Assembly (NCBI RefSeq): GCF_035621475.1
Contig: NZ_CP141799.1
Coordinates: 3,150,501-3,214,500, forward strand
Origin: Pseudomonas paeninsulae
GTDB lineage: Bacteria > Pseudomonadota > Gammaproteobacteria > Pseudomonadales > Pseudomonadaceae
Reading direction: 5' to 3'
DNA length: 64,000 nucleotides
This document shows positions 1-8,372 of this stretch, piece after piece; the first letter of the stretch is position 1; every line of letters begins with the position of its first letter. The notes under the pieces are model-generated. The model was given only the letters and a program-made list of their open reading frames with translations, was not told the origin of the DNA and searched no databases. The translations under genes and the position numbers were made by a program.

Positions 1-1
1 C

Positions 2-511
2 CTGACCAGCTTCTACCTGCCTGCCCAGCAAGAACGGCAGTTGGTCGAACTGTCACGCGCCTTCCCGGCAGTCACCCTGCTGCAGGTCGAAGCCCTGCTC
101 GCGCAACTGCGCAGCATCCTGGCCCAGGTCACCCTGGCCATCGAATTCGTCTTGCTGTTCGTGCTCGCCGCCGGCCTGGCCGTGCTATTCGCCGGGTTGC
201 AGGCCACCCTGGATGAGCGCATCCGCCAAGGCGCCTTGCTGCGCGCGCTGGGCGCCGAGCGTAAATTGCTGGTCAAGGCGCGACGGGCCGAATTCGCCCT
301 GCTTGGTGCAACCAGTGGCCTGCTGGCGGCCATCGGCTGCGAACTGATCAGTTTTCTGCTCTATCGCTTCGCCTTCGATCTAGCCTGGCACGCCCACCCC
401 TGGCTATTGCTCCTGCCGCTGATCGGCGCACTGCTGGTGGGTGGCGCCGGCGTGCTCGGCACTCGCCGTGCATTGAATGTCAGCCCGCTGACGGTGCTGC
501 GCGAGGGCTGA
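2..511 (+). CDS. FtsX-type ABC transporter permease, C-terminal part (5' end outside window)
   Basis: The reading frame is open from the left edge, so only about the last 169 residues are present. They contain a hydrophobic segment near residues 45-68, an amphipathic stretch with the motif RQGALLRALGAERKLL, two further membrane segments (about 101-122 and 131-154), and the ending RRALNVSPLTVLREG. That ending is typical of the C-terminal FtsX domain of MacB/LolC/YbbP permeases. By family it is an inner-membrane permease working with a LolD/YbbA-like ATPase, which would lie upstream. I favour a YbbP-like protein because of the loop and ending, but the missing N-terminus prevents a firm name. 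greB follows after 34 bases on the same strand. Confidence 0.8.
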   Translation: MTSFYLPAQQERQLVELSRAFPAVTLLQVEALLAQLRSILAQVTLAIEFVLLFVLAAGLAVLFAGLQATLDERIRQGALLRALGAERKLLVKARRAEFALLGATSGLLAAIGCELISFLLYRFAFDLAWHAHPWLLLLPLIGALLVGGAGVLGTRRALNVSPLTVLREG

Positions 512-545
512 TAGACTCGCGCTTTATCGGCCAGACAGCAGTTAT

Positions 546-1043
546 ATGAGTCGCTATCGTCCACCCCGCTCCGCCGGCACGCCACTGATCACCCCCGAAG
601 GCGAGGCACGTCTGCGCGCCGAACTGCACGAACTCTGGCACGTACGCCGACCCCAGGTCACCCAGTCGGTCAGTGAAGCGGCGGCGCAAGGTGATCGTTC
701 GGAGAACGCCGAATACACCTATGGCAAGAAAATGCTGCGCGAGATCGACAGTCGCGTGCGCTTTCTCACCAAGCGCCTGGAAAGCCTAAAAGTGGTCAGC
801 AGCCACCCCAGTGATGCCGACAAGGTCTACTTCGGCGCCTGGGTCACCCTCGAAGACGAGGACGGCAACGAGTCACGCTATCGGATCGTCGGCCCGGATG
901 AGCTGGAGCTGAAACTCAACCTGATCAGCATCGACTCGCCCCTGGCCCGCGGCCTGATCGGCAAAGCCCTGGACGCCGAAGTCAGGGTGCCAACCCCGAC
1001 CGGTGAGAAGACCTGGTACGTGATCGCCATCGATTACCCGTAA
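546..1043 (+). CDS. greB: Transcription elongation factor GreB
   Basis: This 165-residue protein matches the GreA/GreB family in length and layout. Residues 12-85 form the N-terminal coiled coil, with the acidic tip in GDRSENAEY (Asp50 and Glu53). This pair enters the RNA polymerase secondary channel and stimulates cleavage of backtracked RNA. Residues about 90-165 form the FKBP-like C-terminal domain, including VYFGAWVTLEDEDG and the family motif SPLARGLIGK. The basic N-terminal extension MSRYRPPRSAGTPLIT fits GreB better than GreA. The ATG at 546 follows the upstream permease stop closely, so co-transcription with it is possible. Confidence 0.95.
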   Translation: MSRYRPPRSAGTPLITPEGEARLRAELHELWHVRRPQVTQSVSEAAAQGDRSENAEYTYGKKMLREIDSRVRFLTKRLESLKVVSSHPSDADKVYFGAWVTLEDEDGNESRYRIVGPDELELKLNLISIDSPLARGLIGKALDAEVRVPTPTGEKTWYVIAIDYP

Positions 1044-1068
1044 TGGCAGGAGCCGCTCGAGATGAGAT

Positions 1069-1383
1069 TCAGCGCCGGGTGATCAAGCCCTGCCGGGCGA
1101 CCCGCGTCAGCTCACGCACGGTGGCGTGCAGATCCTCGGCACTGGGTGCTTGCAGCACGGCCATGTCGAAGCTGTTGCTGGCGAAACGCGCCAGCGCCTG
1201 ATGGTCATCGACGAAGTGGATCAAAAAGGCGCGCGGCCGGCCCCAACGCTTGGGCCAGCCGTCGAGATAGCGCAGCAGGGTCGGCTGGTGACTGCCGCCG
1301 AGGAGTATTTTCGGATTGCGTTGGCTCAGCCCGGAAGTAATCGGGGCCAAACGAATCAGCGGTTGGGGACAACTCATGCTCAT
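1069..1383 (-). CDS. Small conserved-type protein of unknown function
   Basis: The gene encodes 104 residues and converges on greB with a 25-base gap. I do not recognise the family with certainty. The C-terminal half (SNSFDMAVLQAPSAEDLH, then LTRVARQGLI) looks like the end of a class I SAM-dependent methyltransferase fold, but there is no glycine-rich SAM motif and the protein is too short to be a whole enzyme. A purine-rich stretch precedes the ATG at 1383, and a second ATG two codons later (1377) is also possible. Codon use looks like that of its neighbours. It could be a remnant or a short regulator; no signal peptide or membrane segment is seen. Confidence 0.6.
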   Translation of the reverse strand: MSMSCPQPLIRLAPITSGLSQRNPKILLGGSHQPTLLRYLDGWPKRWGRPRAFLIHFVDDHQALARFASNSFDMAVLQAPSAEDLHATVRELTRVARQGLITRR

Positions 1384-1601
1384 GTCTCCGCCTCATGAAT
1401 CCCGCCGGGCAGGTGAGAGGCGACACCGAACCAGCGCTTTAGCGGTATTTCGAAGCCTCCGCAGAGTACTTCTCAGAGCCTTGCAATCTGCAAGTGACTC
1501 GGCGCCCCGCAAGTAGCTGTTTAAATCGGCGCATGGGTCAGCATCCTAGAGAAGCCTGCGCAATACTGTCAAGACAGCGCCGCGCATGGGAATCGAACGC
1601 C

Positions 1602-2132
1602 ATGAAAAACGATGTTCTGCGCCTGTTCTTCGCTCTGGGTTGCCCGCCGGAACTGGCCGAGGCCATCGTCACCTGGCGCAGCAACCTGCACCTGCACGGC
1701 CGTCCAGTCGCAACGGCCAACCTGCACCTGACCCTGGCATTTCTCGGCCAGCAGCCGCGTGCTCGCGTTATGGAGTTGCAAGACCTTGCGGGCGAATTGC
1801 GCGCATCGGCATTCGACCTGCATCTGGATCGCCTCGACCGTCACCGCAATGGCCTGCTGTATCTGGCGCCGAGCCACACACCAGAGGCATTGCTGCAGTT
1901 GGTTGAGCAGCTATGCAGCAACCTGAGCAGTGCCTCGATTCAGCTGGAAAGCCGACCCTTTCGTGCCCACCTCAGCCTGCTGCGGCACTGCCCCATGCAA
2001 CCCGTCGACGCCAACCCATGCTTCGATTGGCCGGTGACCCGGTTTTCCCTGTTCGCTTCCGAGCAAAACACGCGCGGCACTCATTATCGGCCGTTGCACA
2101 CGTGGCCATTGTTGCGCAACGACCGAGACTGA
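1602..2132 (+). CDS. thpR: RNA 2',3'-cyclic phosphodiesterase (2'-5' RNA ligase family)
   Basis: Starting at the ATG at 1602 the protein has 176 residues, the normal size for ThpR/LigT. It carries the two HxT/SxL motifs of the 2H phosphoesterase superfamily: HLTL at His42 and HLSL at His123, each followed by hydrophobic beta-strand sequence. By family knowledge these enzymes hydrolyse 2',3'-cyclic phosphates in RNA and can join tRNA halves in vitro; the physiological substrate is unclear. The frame is open further upstream (to 1494), but that extension lacks family features. A small perfect palindrome, CTTGCA-ATC-TGCAAG at 1480-1494, lies upstream and could be an operator or chance. Confidence 0.9.
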   Translation: MKNDVLRLFFALGCPPELAEAIVTWRSNLHLHGRPVATANLHLTLAFLGQQPRARVMELQDLAGELRASAFDLHLDRLDRHRNGLLYLAPSHTPEALLQLVEQLCSNLSSASIQLESRPFRAHLSLLRHCPMQPVDANPCFDWPVTRFSLFASEQNTRGTHYRPLHTWPLLRNDRD

Positions 2133-2226
2133 GGCTGCACCACGGAATAAACCGTCGCCCACGAGTTACACCGCCCTGCGCAAACATGCAGCTCAGCAGA
2201 CCCACTAAGGCCGTGTTGTTCACTCA

Positions 2227-2269
2227 AGAAAAATGCCGCTTTCCCTTGGCAGGAAAGCGGAATTTTTCT
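2227..2269. terminator. Bidirectional rho-independent terminator
   Basis: The arms starting AGAAAAATGCCGCTTTCC and GGAAAGCGGAATTTTTCT pair with one mismatch around the loop CTTGGCA. The A-rich and T-rich flanks give a U-tract on either strand. It lies between the convergent genes thpR (+) and the DoxX-like gene (-) and can serve both. Confidence 0.8.
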
Positions 2270-2319
2270 GGGTTTTCAACTGCAAAACGGGCGGCGTCCG
2301 TGCTGCTTAACTGCGTTGC

Positions 2320-2754
2320 TTAGCCGGCAATTTGCTTGTCCAGCGACAGCTTGCCTGCACCCTCGACCAGCACTGCAAGGCTTATCACCATCAATGCCAA
2401 GGCGAATTCATAGCCGTTGTTGCTCATGAAGAAGCCGTTGGCCATGTGCACAGTGACAATCGCCACCAGCATGGTCACCGCCAGCACTGCCGCCGCCGGA
2501 CGTGCCAGTAGGCCGATGATCAACGCCAGGCCACCAACGAACTCAGCGCTGCCAGCCAGCAATGCCATCAGATAGCCCGGCGCCAGGCCGATGCTCTCCA
2601 TCCACTGGCCGACACCCACCAGACCATACCCGCCGAACCAGCCGAACAATTTCTGCGCACCATGCGCAGCAAAGGTCAGGCCAGCGATGATGCGCAAAAT
2701 GGTCAGGCCGTAACCTGCTTGAGTGGCAACGACAGATTTGATCAGGGTATTCAT
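2320..2754 (-). CDS. DoxX family inner-membrane protein
   Basis: The 144-residue protein has four hydrophobic segments. It shows DoxX family signatures: LRIIAGLTFAAHGAQKLFGWFGG near the N-terminus, then AGSAEFVGGLALIIGLLARPAA and the NGYEFALALMVISLA segment. DoxX proteins are small membrane proteins of uncertain biochemical role; some are linked to redox or thiol stress systems. I chose the ATG at 2754 because AGGA sits eight bases upstream; the ATG at 2763 has no good ribosome site. It is a single-gene unit, with an AT-rich region upstream (2764-2852) that is likely to hold its promoter. Confidence 0.88.
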   Translation of the reverse strand: MNTLIKSVVATQAGYGLTILRIIAGLTFAAHGAQKLFGWFGGYGLVGVGQWMESIGLAPGYLMALLAGSAEFVGGLALIIGLLARPAAAVLAVTMLVAIVTVHMANGFFMSNNGYEFALALMVISLAVLVEGAGKLSLDKQIAG

Positions 2755-2852
2755 GGGTTGCATCCTAGTGGGCGAGTTGATGGGGCAAATAATAACCCAG
2801 TTAATCGATATTAAAAGCCGATATATCCGCTAATTAATATCGCATAAACAGA

Positions 2853-4268
2853 TCAATCGCGCGCACTAACTACTGCCTTTTGCGGCTCCAACAAATAACG
2901 CTCGCGCTCATAAGCAAGGAAGTACTTGTTCACACTACTTACATGACTGACCACGCCCATCCCGACCTGCTCCATGGCGATCCGCTCGACCTGAAAGAAC
3001 CACTGATTGGGATTCAGACCACGCCGGCGGGCTTCGGCGCGCATGCTCTGCACCCGCTGTGGCCCGAGGTTGTAACCCGCCAGCACGAAGGCCATGCGCT
3101 CGCGCTCGTTGAGCTGCGGGCTGTTGAAGAAGTTGCGCCGAATCATCGCCAGGTACTTGGCGCTGGCTTGCACGTTGTTCTCCAACACGTCGATATTGGC
3201 GACCCCGACAGTGCGCGCAGCAGCCGGGGTTATCTGCATTAATCCGGTGGCACCACCAGCCCCCCGCGCAGCCGGATTGAGGGTGGACTCTTTGAACGCC
3301 AGCGCCGCCAGGATCAGCCAGTCGAAGCCCTGCTGCGCGGCATGCCGCTGCAGCACCGGGCGCACCTTCTCCAGGCGTTGGCGCTCGGTTCGTCCAAGCG
3401 GATAATGCACCTTGTAGAGGCGCCGGTAGACTCGTTGAAATGCACCATCCAGATCGGCCGGGGCGCGATAGCCCGCCAGGAAACGATCGACACTGGCGCC
3501 GAGCATCGGCGTTTCACGCCGCAGGTACCAACGCATGTCGCCGTCCTTGGCCAGCACCAAGTGCGGCTCCAGACGCAACTTGGGCATGACCTTGGCCCAG
3601 CGCTCGGCAATCGGCTGCTCCACCGCGGTGACGCTATAGATACCGGCCTGCACCATCTCCAGCACATCCTCGACGGCCAGGCTGGGGTCGACCCACTCGA
3701 TGATGATCGGCGGTCGCTTGTTCTGCAGCAGCTTCTGGTTGAACGCCTGTACGGCAGCACCCGCGGCGCTACCCGCCGCCAAGGCCAGGCTGCGTCCGGA
3801 CATCTGCTCGAGACTCTGATAGCGCCGATCGCCCTGGCGCGCCACTATGATCAAGGGGACATTGCTGCGGATCGCCGCACTGGCGCTGATACCGTTGCTA
3901 CCACGCACGGTGAGCAATTCCCCCGGCGCGACAAGATCGCCCTCGCCACGCTGCAAGGCAGCGAGCAGTTGGTCCTTGGCTTTGGGAATGATCTTCAGTT
4001 TGAGGGTGCGGCCATCGCGGACATTACGATTGAGATACTGCTCGAATGCACGCAAGCGATGGTATTCCACCCCGATGCTCTGGCCTTTGATTTCACCGGA
4101 ACTATTGCGACTCTGGTTGACCAGCACACGCAGTTCACCGCGGTTGCGAATGCTCGGCAGATCAAGTGCCTGGGTCGGCTGCCGTCCTTCCGGCGGCCCA
4201 GCCACACGTGCAGCAGCCGACAACGGCAGCAACAGCACAAGACAGAATAAAAGCAGCGGGCGCGACAT
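2853..4268 (-). CDS. MltF-like lytic transglycosylase with periplasmic solute-binding domain
   Basis: From the ATG at 4268 (GGAG about eight bases upstream) the protein has 471 residues. Residues 1-21 are a signal peptide (MSRPLLLFCLVLLLPLSAAA). Residues about 40-285 form a family-3 periplasmic solute-binding-like domain (RGELRVLVNQ, GEGDLVAPGELLTV). Residues about 310-440 form an SLT transglycosylase domain with catalytic Glu327 in ALAFKESTLNP, followed by GATGLMQITPAAA and the AGYNLG motif. This is the MltF architecture: the enzyme cleaves peptidoglycan glycan strands to 1,6-anhydro ends, and the binding-like domain regulates it. Pseudomonas also has a canonical mltF elsewhere, so this is probably a paralogue; I leave the symbol blank. 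It is divergent from tatD. Confidence 0.88.
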   Translation of the reverse strand: MSRPLLLFCLVLLLPLSAAARVAGPPEGRQPTQALDLPSIRNRGELRVLVNQSRNSSGEIKGQSIGVEYHRLRAFEQYLNRNVRDGRTLKLKIIPKAKDQLLAALQRGEGDLVAPGELLTVRGSNGISASAAIRSNVPLIIVARQGDRRYQSLEQMSGRSLALAAGSAAGAAVQAFNQKLLQNKRPPIIIEWVDPSLAVEDVLEMVQAGIYSVTAVEQPIAERWAKVMPKLRLEPHLVLAKDGDMRWYLRRETPMLGASVDRFLAGYRAPADLDGAFQRVYRRLYKVHYPLGRTERQRLEKVRPVLQRHAAQQGFDWLILAALAFKESTLNPAARGAGGATGLMQITPAAARTVGVANIDVLENNVQASAKYLAMIRRNFFNSPQLNERERMAFVLAGYNLGPQRVQSMRAEARRRGLNPNQWFFQVERIAMEQVGMGVVSHVSSVNKYFLAYERERYLLEPQKAVVSARD

Positions 4269-4501
4269 CGAGTCTCCACGGCAAGGGCGGCCACCAGGCG
4301 TCATTGGCCGAGTGAGACTACCGCAGCGCTCGCCAAGTTCCAGGAATGCGTGGGCCGCGGAGATTCGCACAGCTCGCTGACGGACACCAGCCAAATGTTC
4401 TACTCAACATTACAAAGCAACTATAAGAGACTGTAATTTATGGATTTATTTAAAACAAAAAAGCTCTGCTATGCTGCCAACCCCACCTCATAGGTCGCAC
4501 C

Positions 4502-5335
4502 ATGCAACTCATCGACATAGGCGTCAACCTGACTCACCCAAGCCTCGCCGAACAGCGTGAAGCCCTGCTCACCCGTGCCTACGCCGCCGGTGTCTGCCAG
4601 TTGTTGCTGACCGGTACCAGCCTCGAACAAAGCGAACAGGCTTTGGAACTGTGCCGCCAGCTGGATGAACATGGCCAGCGCCTGTTCAGCACCGCCGGCA
4701 TCCATCCGCACGATGCCAGCAGCTGGAACGCCGACAGTGCCAAGCAACTGCAGGCCTTGCTGCGTGAGCCACAGGTACGCGCCGTGGGTGAATGCGGGCT
4801 CGACTTCAATCGTGATTTTTCGCCGCGACCACAACAGGAAAAAGTCCTCGAGGAACACCTGGCCCTGGCCGTCGACCTGCAGCTGCCGGTCTTTCTCCAT
4901 GAGCGCGACGCCGACCAGCGCCTGCTGGAGATCCTGCGCGACTACCGCGACCGCTTGCCCGCTGCGGTGGTGCACTGCTTCACCGGAGGAAAACGCGCCC
5001 TGTTCAACTACCTCGACCTCGACCTGCATATCGGGATCACTGGCTGGATTTGCGACGAGCGTCGTGGCACCCACCTGCACCCGTTGGTTCGGGAAATTCC
5101 GGTCGGCCGGCTGATGCTGGAAACCGACTCACCGTTTCTGCTGCCACGCAGTCTGCGGCCGAAACCGAAAAACGGCCGCAACGAACCCGCCTTTCTAACC
5201 GAGGTACTCAGGGAGGTGGCGCTGCACCGCAACGAAAGTCTGGAGACCCTGGCGGCACACAGCACCGCCTGCGCCAGGCAGTTCTTCAGCCTGCCGGTCG
5301 TCGTCGCTGCAACTGCCCAGAGCGAGCCCAACTGA
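4502..5335 (+). CDS. TatD family metal-dependent deoxyribonuclease
   Basis: The 277-residue protein shows the TatD signature motifs in order: [11 protein letters not shown] at the N-terminus, [37 protein letters not shown] and [10 protein letters not shown]. The His, Glu and Asp residues in these motifs form the two-metal site of the TIM barrel. Members act as 3'-5' exonucleases or AP endonucleases on DNA, sometimes [13 protein letters not shown] together with HERDA resembles E. coli TatD itself more than YcfH or YjjV. The upstream region (4395-4501) is AT-rich and probably carries promoters for tatD and the divergent transglycosylase gene. A hairpin overlapping the stop codon follows. Confidence 0.92.
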   Translation: MQLIDIGVNLTHPSLAEQREALLTRAYAAGVCQLLLTGTSLEQSEQALELCRQLDEHGQRLFSTAGIHPHDASSWNADSAKQLQALLREPQVRAVGECGLDFNRDFSPRPQQEKVLEEHLALAVDLQLPVFLHERDADQRLLEILRDYRDRLPAAVVHCFTGGKRALFNYLDLDLHIGITGWICDERRGTHLHPLVREIPVGRLMLETDSPFLLPRSLRPKPKNGRNEPAFLTEVLREVALHRNESLETLAAHSTACARQFFSLPVVVAATAQSEPN

Positions 5336-5368
5336 AGCGCTGCCCTGCCTAAGGCGTGGCAGCGCTTC
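5334..5368 (+). terminator. Stem-loop overlapping the tatD stop codon
   Basis: GAAGCGCTGCC and GGCAGCGCTTC are perfect 11-base arms around a 13-base loop. There is no clear T-run after it, so it may be a weak terminator or an mRNA 3'-end stabiliser. Confidence 0.5.
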
Positions 5369-5443
5369 GTCGAAGATGCCCAGCATCCGCATAGGGCCAA
5401 CGCCTGCAGCCCGCGCAACCCTTAACCAGGACTGTGCTTTTTC

Positions 5444-5470
5444 TAAAGTCCACACCAGACCAGCCGTTAA
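5444..5470 (+). promoter_or_regulatory. Sigma-28 (FliA) promoter of the chemoreceptor gene
   Basis: TAAA (5444-5447), a 15-base spacer and GCCGTTAA (5463-5470) match the enterobacterial and Pseudomonas FliA consensus TAAA-N15-GCCGATAA with one mismatch. It lies about 108 bases before the chemoreceptor start at 5578 and points at it. This would place the gene in the late flagellar/chemotaxis regulon. Confidence 0.75.
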
Positions 5471-5577
5471 CAAGGACGACCGGCCTGTTGATAAAGATCA
5501 ATAGGCACACTGCAGTTTTGCGAGACAGTAATGGCACTTTGCCAAAACCCCTTTCGCCGCCATCAGAAGAAGACATC

Positions 5578-7059
5578 ATGGGCACTTGGATTCGCGACCT
5601 TTCACTTAAATACAAGTTCTGGGCCGTCAACGCCGTGGCCTTCTTCACTACCTTGATGCTGGTGCTGTACGCCCTGCAACTGGAACAGCAGGTACGCGTC
5701 GAAGCGGCCAAGAGTGCCGCGCAAGCGCAGGCCAGGCTATTGAGTGCCTGGCCTGCGGGTCAACCATTGCCGGGTGGAGCACAACTGCTGCAGTTTGCCG
5801 ATGGCCAGACACCGGCATTAGCCAATAACCAGGGCGCCAGCCTGAGCCGGGCTCGCGGCTGGGTAGTCCTGGAGCATGACCCGTTGTCGACGCAAGACGG
5901 TTTGATCGGCGCCGAGGTCATCGACTTGGGCCAGGGCCAACGCCTCGCCGTACTGGCCCATGCGCCCAGCCTGATGCAGGTGATCGCCGAGCGCGCACTG
6001 AGCTATGCGCTGGTTGTCGCCTTATTGATGCTGGCCCTGCTGACGGCCTCGCAACTGCTAATCCACTTCCTGTTGAGCCATCTCAACATCCTCAAGGATG
6101 TGATGCTGCAGGTAGAGAAAAGCGGCGATCTGGCGGCACGCGTGCCGCTCAACTGCCGCGACGAAATCGGCCAGATGGCCACGGCCTTCAACGCCATGCA
6201 GGCCGGTTATCAACGTGTGGTCGGCATCGTTGCGCAGACCGCCGCACGCCTGGACGAAGGCGCCGAGCGCATGGCCGTGAGCATGCGCGACGTGCGCCAA
6301 GGCATGCTCAACCAGCAAAGCGAGACTGAACAGACCGCCACCGCGATCAACCAGATGTCCACCACCGTGCACCATATTGCCCAGCACACGGCGGATACCC
6401 GCGACCAATCGAAAAACGCTGAGCAACTGGCCGGCAGCGGTCAGCAGGTGGTCGAGCGTGTCGGTCAGTCGATCGCCGGGCTGTCCAGCGGCGTGCAACA
6501 GACTGCGCAAATGATCCAGCAACTGGCCGTCAACAGTCAGAAAATCAGCGGCGTCGTCCGTGAGATTCATGGCATTGCCGAACAGACCAACCTGCTCGCG
6601 CTCAACGCCGCCATCGAGGCCGCTCGCGCCGGCGAAATGGGTCGCGGCTTTGCGGTGGTGGCCGATGAGGTGCGCAATCTGGCCAAACGCGTGCAAGTCT
6701 CAACCGACGAGATCACCCTGATGATTTCCTCCCTGCAAAGCGGCACCCGCGACGCCGTAGAGTTCATGCAGGAAAGCTCGCTCAAGGCCGATGACTGCGT
6801 GCAACAGGCTCACGAAGCTGGCGAGGCGCTGGTCGCCATCACCGGCTCGGTGGCGCAGATGCGCGAGAGCAACACCCAGATTGCGGTAGCCGCCGAACAG
6901 CAGAGTCAGGTGGCCGAAGAAATGAACCGCTCCATCGTCAGCATTCGCGACGTCACCGAGCAGACGGTGCAGCAAACCACAGGCTCCGCCACCATCAGTT
7001 CCGAGCTGGCAGCCCTGGCGGGCGAGCTGAACAAGGCGATTCGCCAGCTCAAGCTGTAA
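5578..7059 (+). CDS. Methyl-accepting chemotaxis protein, short periplasmic domain
   Basis: From the ATG at 5578 (AGAAGAAG upstream) the protein has 493 residues. TM1 is at about 14-34, a periplasmic domain of only about 105 residues follows, TM2 is at about 141-165, then a HAMP domain (about 166-218) and the cytoplasmic signalling hairpin. The hairpin tip is clear: [19 protein letters not shown] followed by [17 protein letters not shown]. It therefore signals to CheA/CheW. The small sensor region matches no ligand-binding family I can name. The frame is open upstream to 5434, but that part overlaps the sigma-28 promoter and is unlikely to be translated. A terminator follows directly. Confidence 0.93.
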   Translation: MGTWIRDLSLKYKFWAVNAVAFFTTLMLVLYALQLEQQVRVEAAKSAAQAQARLLSAWPAGQPLPGGAQLLQFADGQTPALANNQGASLSRARGWVVLEHDPLSTQDGLIGAEVIDLGQGQRLAVLAHAPSLMQVIAERALSYALVVALLMLALLTASQLLIHFLLSHLNILKDVMLQVEKSGDLAARVPLNCRDEIGQMATAFNAMQAGYQRVVGIVAQTAARLDEGAERMAVSMRDVRQGMLNQQSETEQTATAINQMSTTVHHIAQHTADTRDQSKNAEQLAGSGQQVVERVGQSIAGLSSGVQQTAQMIQQLAVNSQKISGVVREIHGIAEQTNLLALNAAIEAARAGEMGRGFAVVADEVRNLAKRVQVSTDEITLMISSLQSGTRDAVEFMQESSLKADDCVQQAHEAGEALVAITGSVAQMRESNTQIAVAAEQQSQVAEEMNRSIVSIRDVTEQTVQQTTGSATISSELAALAGELNKAIRQLKL

Positions 7060-7063
7060 GTGA

Positions 7064-7105
7064 CAGAAAGCCTCGAGCTGCAAGCGCTGGAGGCTTTCTG
7101 TTTTT
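7064..7105. terminator. Rho-independent terminator after the chemoreceptor gene
   Basis: CAGAAAGCCTC and GAGGCTTTCTG form a perfect stem with a GC-rich inner part, followed by TTTTTCC on the plus strand. It sits between convergent genes and can also act on the thioesterase transcript. Confidence 0.85.
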
Positions 7106-7113
7106 CCTGTTGT

Positions 7114-7911
7114 TTAAGCGAACACCACGACCGTCTGCCGACTGATCGCCAACAGCTCACCGCGCGGGCTCCACAAGGCGGCGGCAATATGCCCGTAACC
7201 GTCGCTGGCGTGTTCGATCTGCGCACGGTAGAGGCACCAGTCGAGGGTATTCAGCTCGGCAACCGGCTGAATGAACTCGATGGTCCAGGTCAACGAACTG
7301 CCCGGCGCCGGCGTGCGCAGGTGCGAGAGCACTGCCGGCGGCCAGGCATCGACCAGGGCCAGCAGGTGCGCCTCGCTGACCGGTTGTACTGCGCCCTCCT
7401 CGCGCAAGCGCACCCAGCCGCCCATTTCCCGCGATGGATTGTTGCTGAAGGGCATGCCGCCGATCCCCCAGCGCATCGCCAGGAAGCGAGTGAACTCCGG
7501 CGTCACATTGCGCACGTAGGCGAGTTCCTGGCAGTCCTCGACCGGTTTGATCTGCGGCGCGGCTTCAGTCGCAACCCTGATCGCCGACTCACGTGCTGCG
7601 CCAAAACTGCCTTGCACCAAGGTCACCACCTGACCATTCTGCACCGCGCGCCCCAGCACCTGGCTGACCGCCTTGCCTTCACGCAGCACCTCGACCTGGA
7701 AACTCACCGGCACATCCGGCTCGGCCGGGCCGACGAAGGTGATCGCCAGCGAACGTGGCGGCCGCCCCGCAGGGACGTGAGCACGCATGGCTTCATACAC
7801 CAGCGCAGCCATCAAACCACCAAAACTGGCCCGCCCCTGCGCCCAGGAGGACGGGATTACCACCGCCTGCGGCGTGGTGCGAACGGCCTTGAGCAACGCG
7901 GAAAAATCCAT
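7114..7911 (-). CDS. Acyl-CoA thioesterase family protein (TesB/4HBT_3-like double hotdog)
   Basis: The protein has 265 residues from the ATG at 7911, which has GAGG five bases upstream; the GTG two codons earlier lies too near that site. The N-terminal half contains QGRASFGGLMAALVYEAM and PPRSLAITFVGPAEPDVPV. The C-terminal half contains LTWTIEFIQPV and AALWSPRGELLAISRQTVVVF. This is the tandem-hotdog pattern of TesB-like acyl-CoA thioesterases (PF13622 type), which hydrolyse acyl-CoA. The substrate chain length cannot be read from sequence. A near-palindrome GCTAT-CT-ATAGC (7923-7934) lies just upstream of the ribosome site. Confidence 0.85.
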   Translation of the reverse strand: MDFSALLKAVRTTPQAVVIPSSWAQGRASFGGLMAALVYEAMRAHVPAGRPPRSLAITFVGPAEPDVPVSFQVEVLREGKAVSQVLGRAVQNGQVVTLVQGSFGAARESAIRVATEAAPQIKPVEDCQELAYVRNVTPEFTRFLAMRWGIGGMPFSNNPSREMGGWVRLREEGAVQPVSEAHLLALVDAWPPAVLSHLRTPAPGSSLTWTIEFIQPVAELNTLDWCLYRAQIEHASDGYGHIAAALWSPRGELLAISRQTVVVFA

Positions 7912-8372
7912 AACCACCTCAAGCTATCTATAGCCGCTGATCTTAGGGGAAATGCCCGACGAGGCGAAATGGCGTTTCGGCCAATTGACCCGGGCAAACG
8001 GCGTATCGAGTACGGAGCCCCTAGTGGCCTGATCGGTTAATCGGTTTATCCTGCGCCGCGACCCCCCAACCTGGCAGCCCTGCGGGCTGCATTCGCCGCG
8101 GGGGCGCAACCCACAGGGATGCGGGAAATGCCGCAAGCGCGCCGACGCGCCAAGGATGGAGAAGACAGGAACATTCCGGCAGCATTTTCGACGCCCCCAT
8201 GGATGGGGAGAGGCGGAAAAATGTCGGGAACATTTTCGAGAGCGAGCGCGGCCGCCTACAAGGCTCTCGGCAGGTTTGAGTCCCAATACAACGATATCGC
8301 TCCGAGGTCGAGCCTCCCACAGCTAAGACTCAAGCCTGCGAATTTGCATTAATCAACTGACCGGACAGGCTG
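7912..8372. other. Noncoding stretch with hairpins and three CANGGAYG motifs
   Basis: No convincing gene lies in these 460 bases; the open frames here have atypical composition and no family features. The plus strand holds CAGGGATG (8114), CAAGGATG (8151) and CATGGATG (8198), all exact matches to the RsmA/CsrA consensus CANGGAYG, plus further GGA triplets. The third motif sits in the loop of a stem with CCCC/GGGG that extends into CATTTTCG and GGAAAAATG arms. A 13-base inverted repeat (8270-8282 and 8327-8339, one mismatch) follows. It may be a small RNA, a thioesterase leader on the other strand, or a dispersed repeat. See the findings. Confidence 0.5.

Noticed and set aside
3342..4250. 302-codon plus-strand frame opposite the MltF-like gene
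   Set aside because: No motif and composition of a GC-codon shadow; the minus-strand gene has signal peptide, SBP and SLT domains.
8265..8290. tRNA T-arm-like sequence GGTTTGAGTCCC
   Set aside because: No acceptor stem, D-arm or anticodon arm could be built around it; it is part of a longer inverted repeat.
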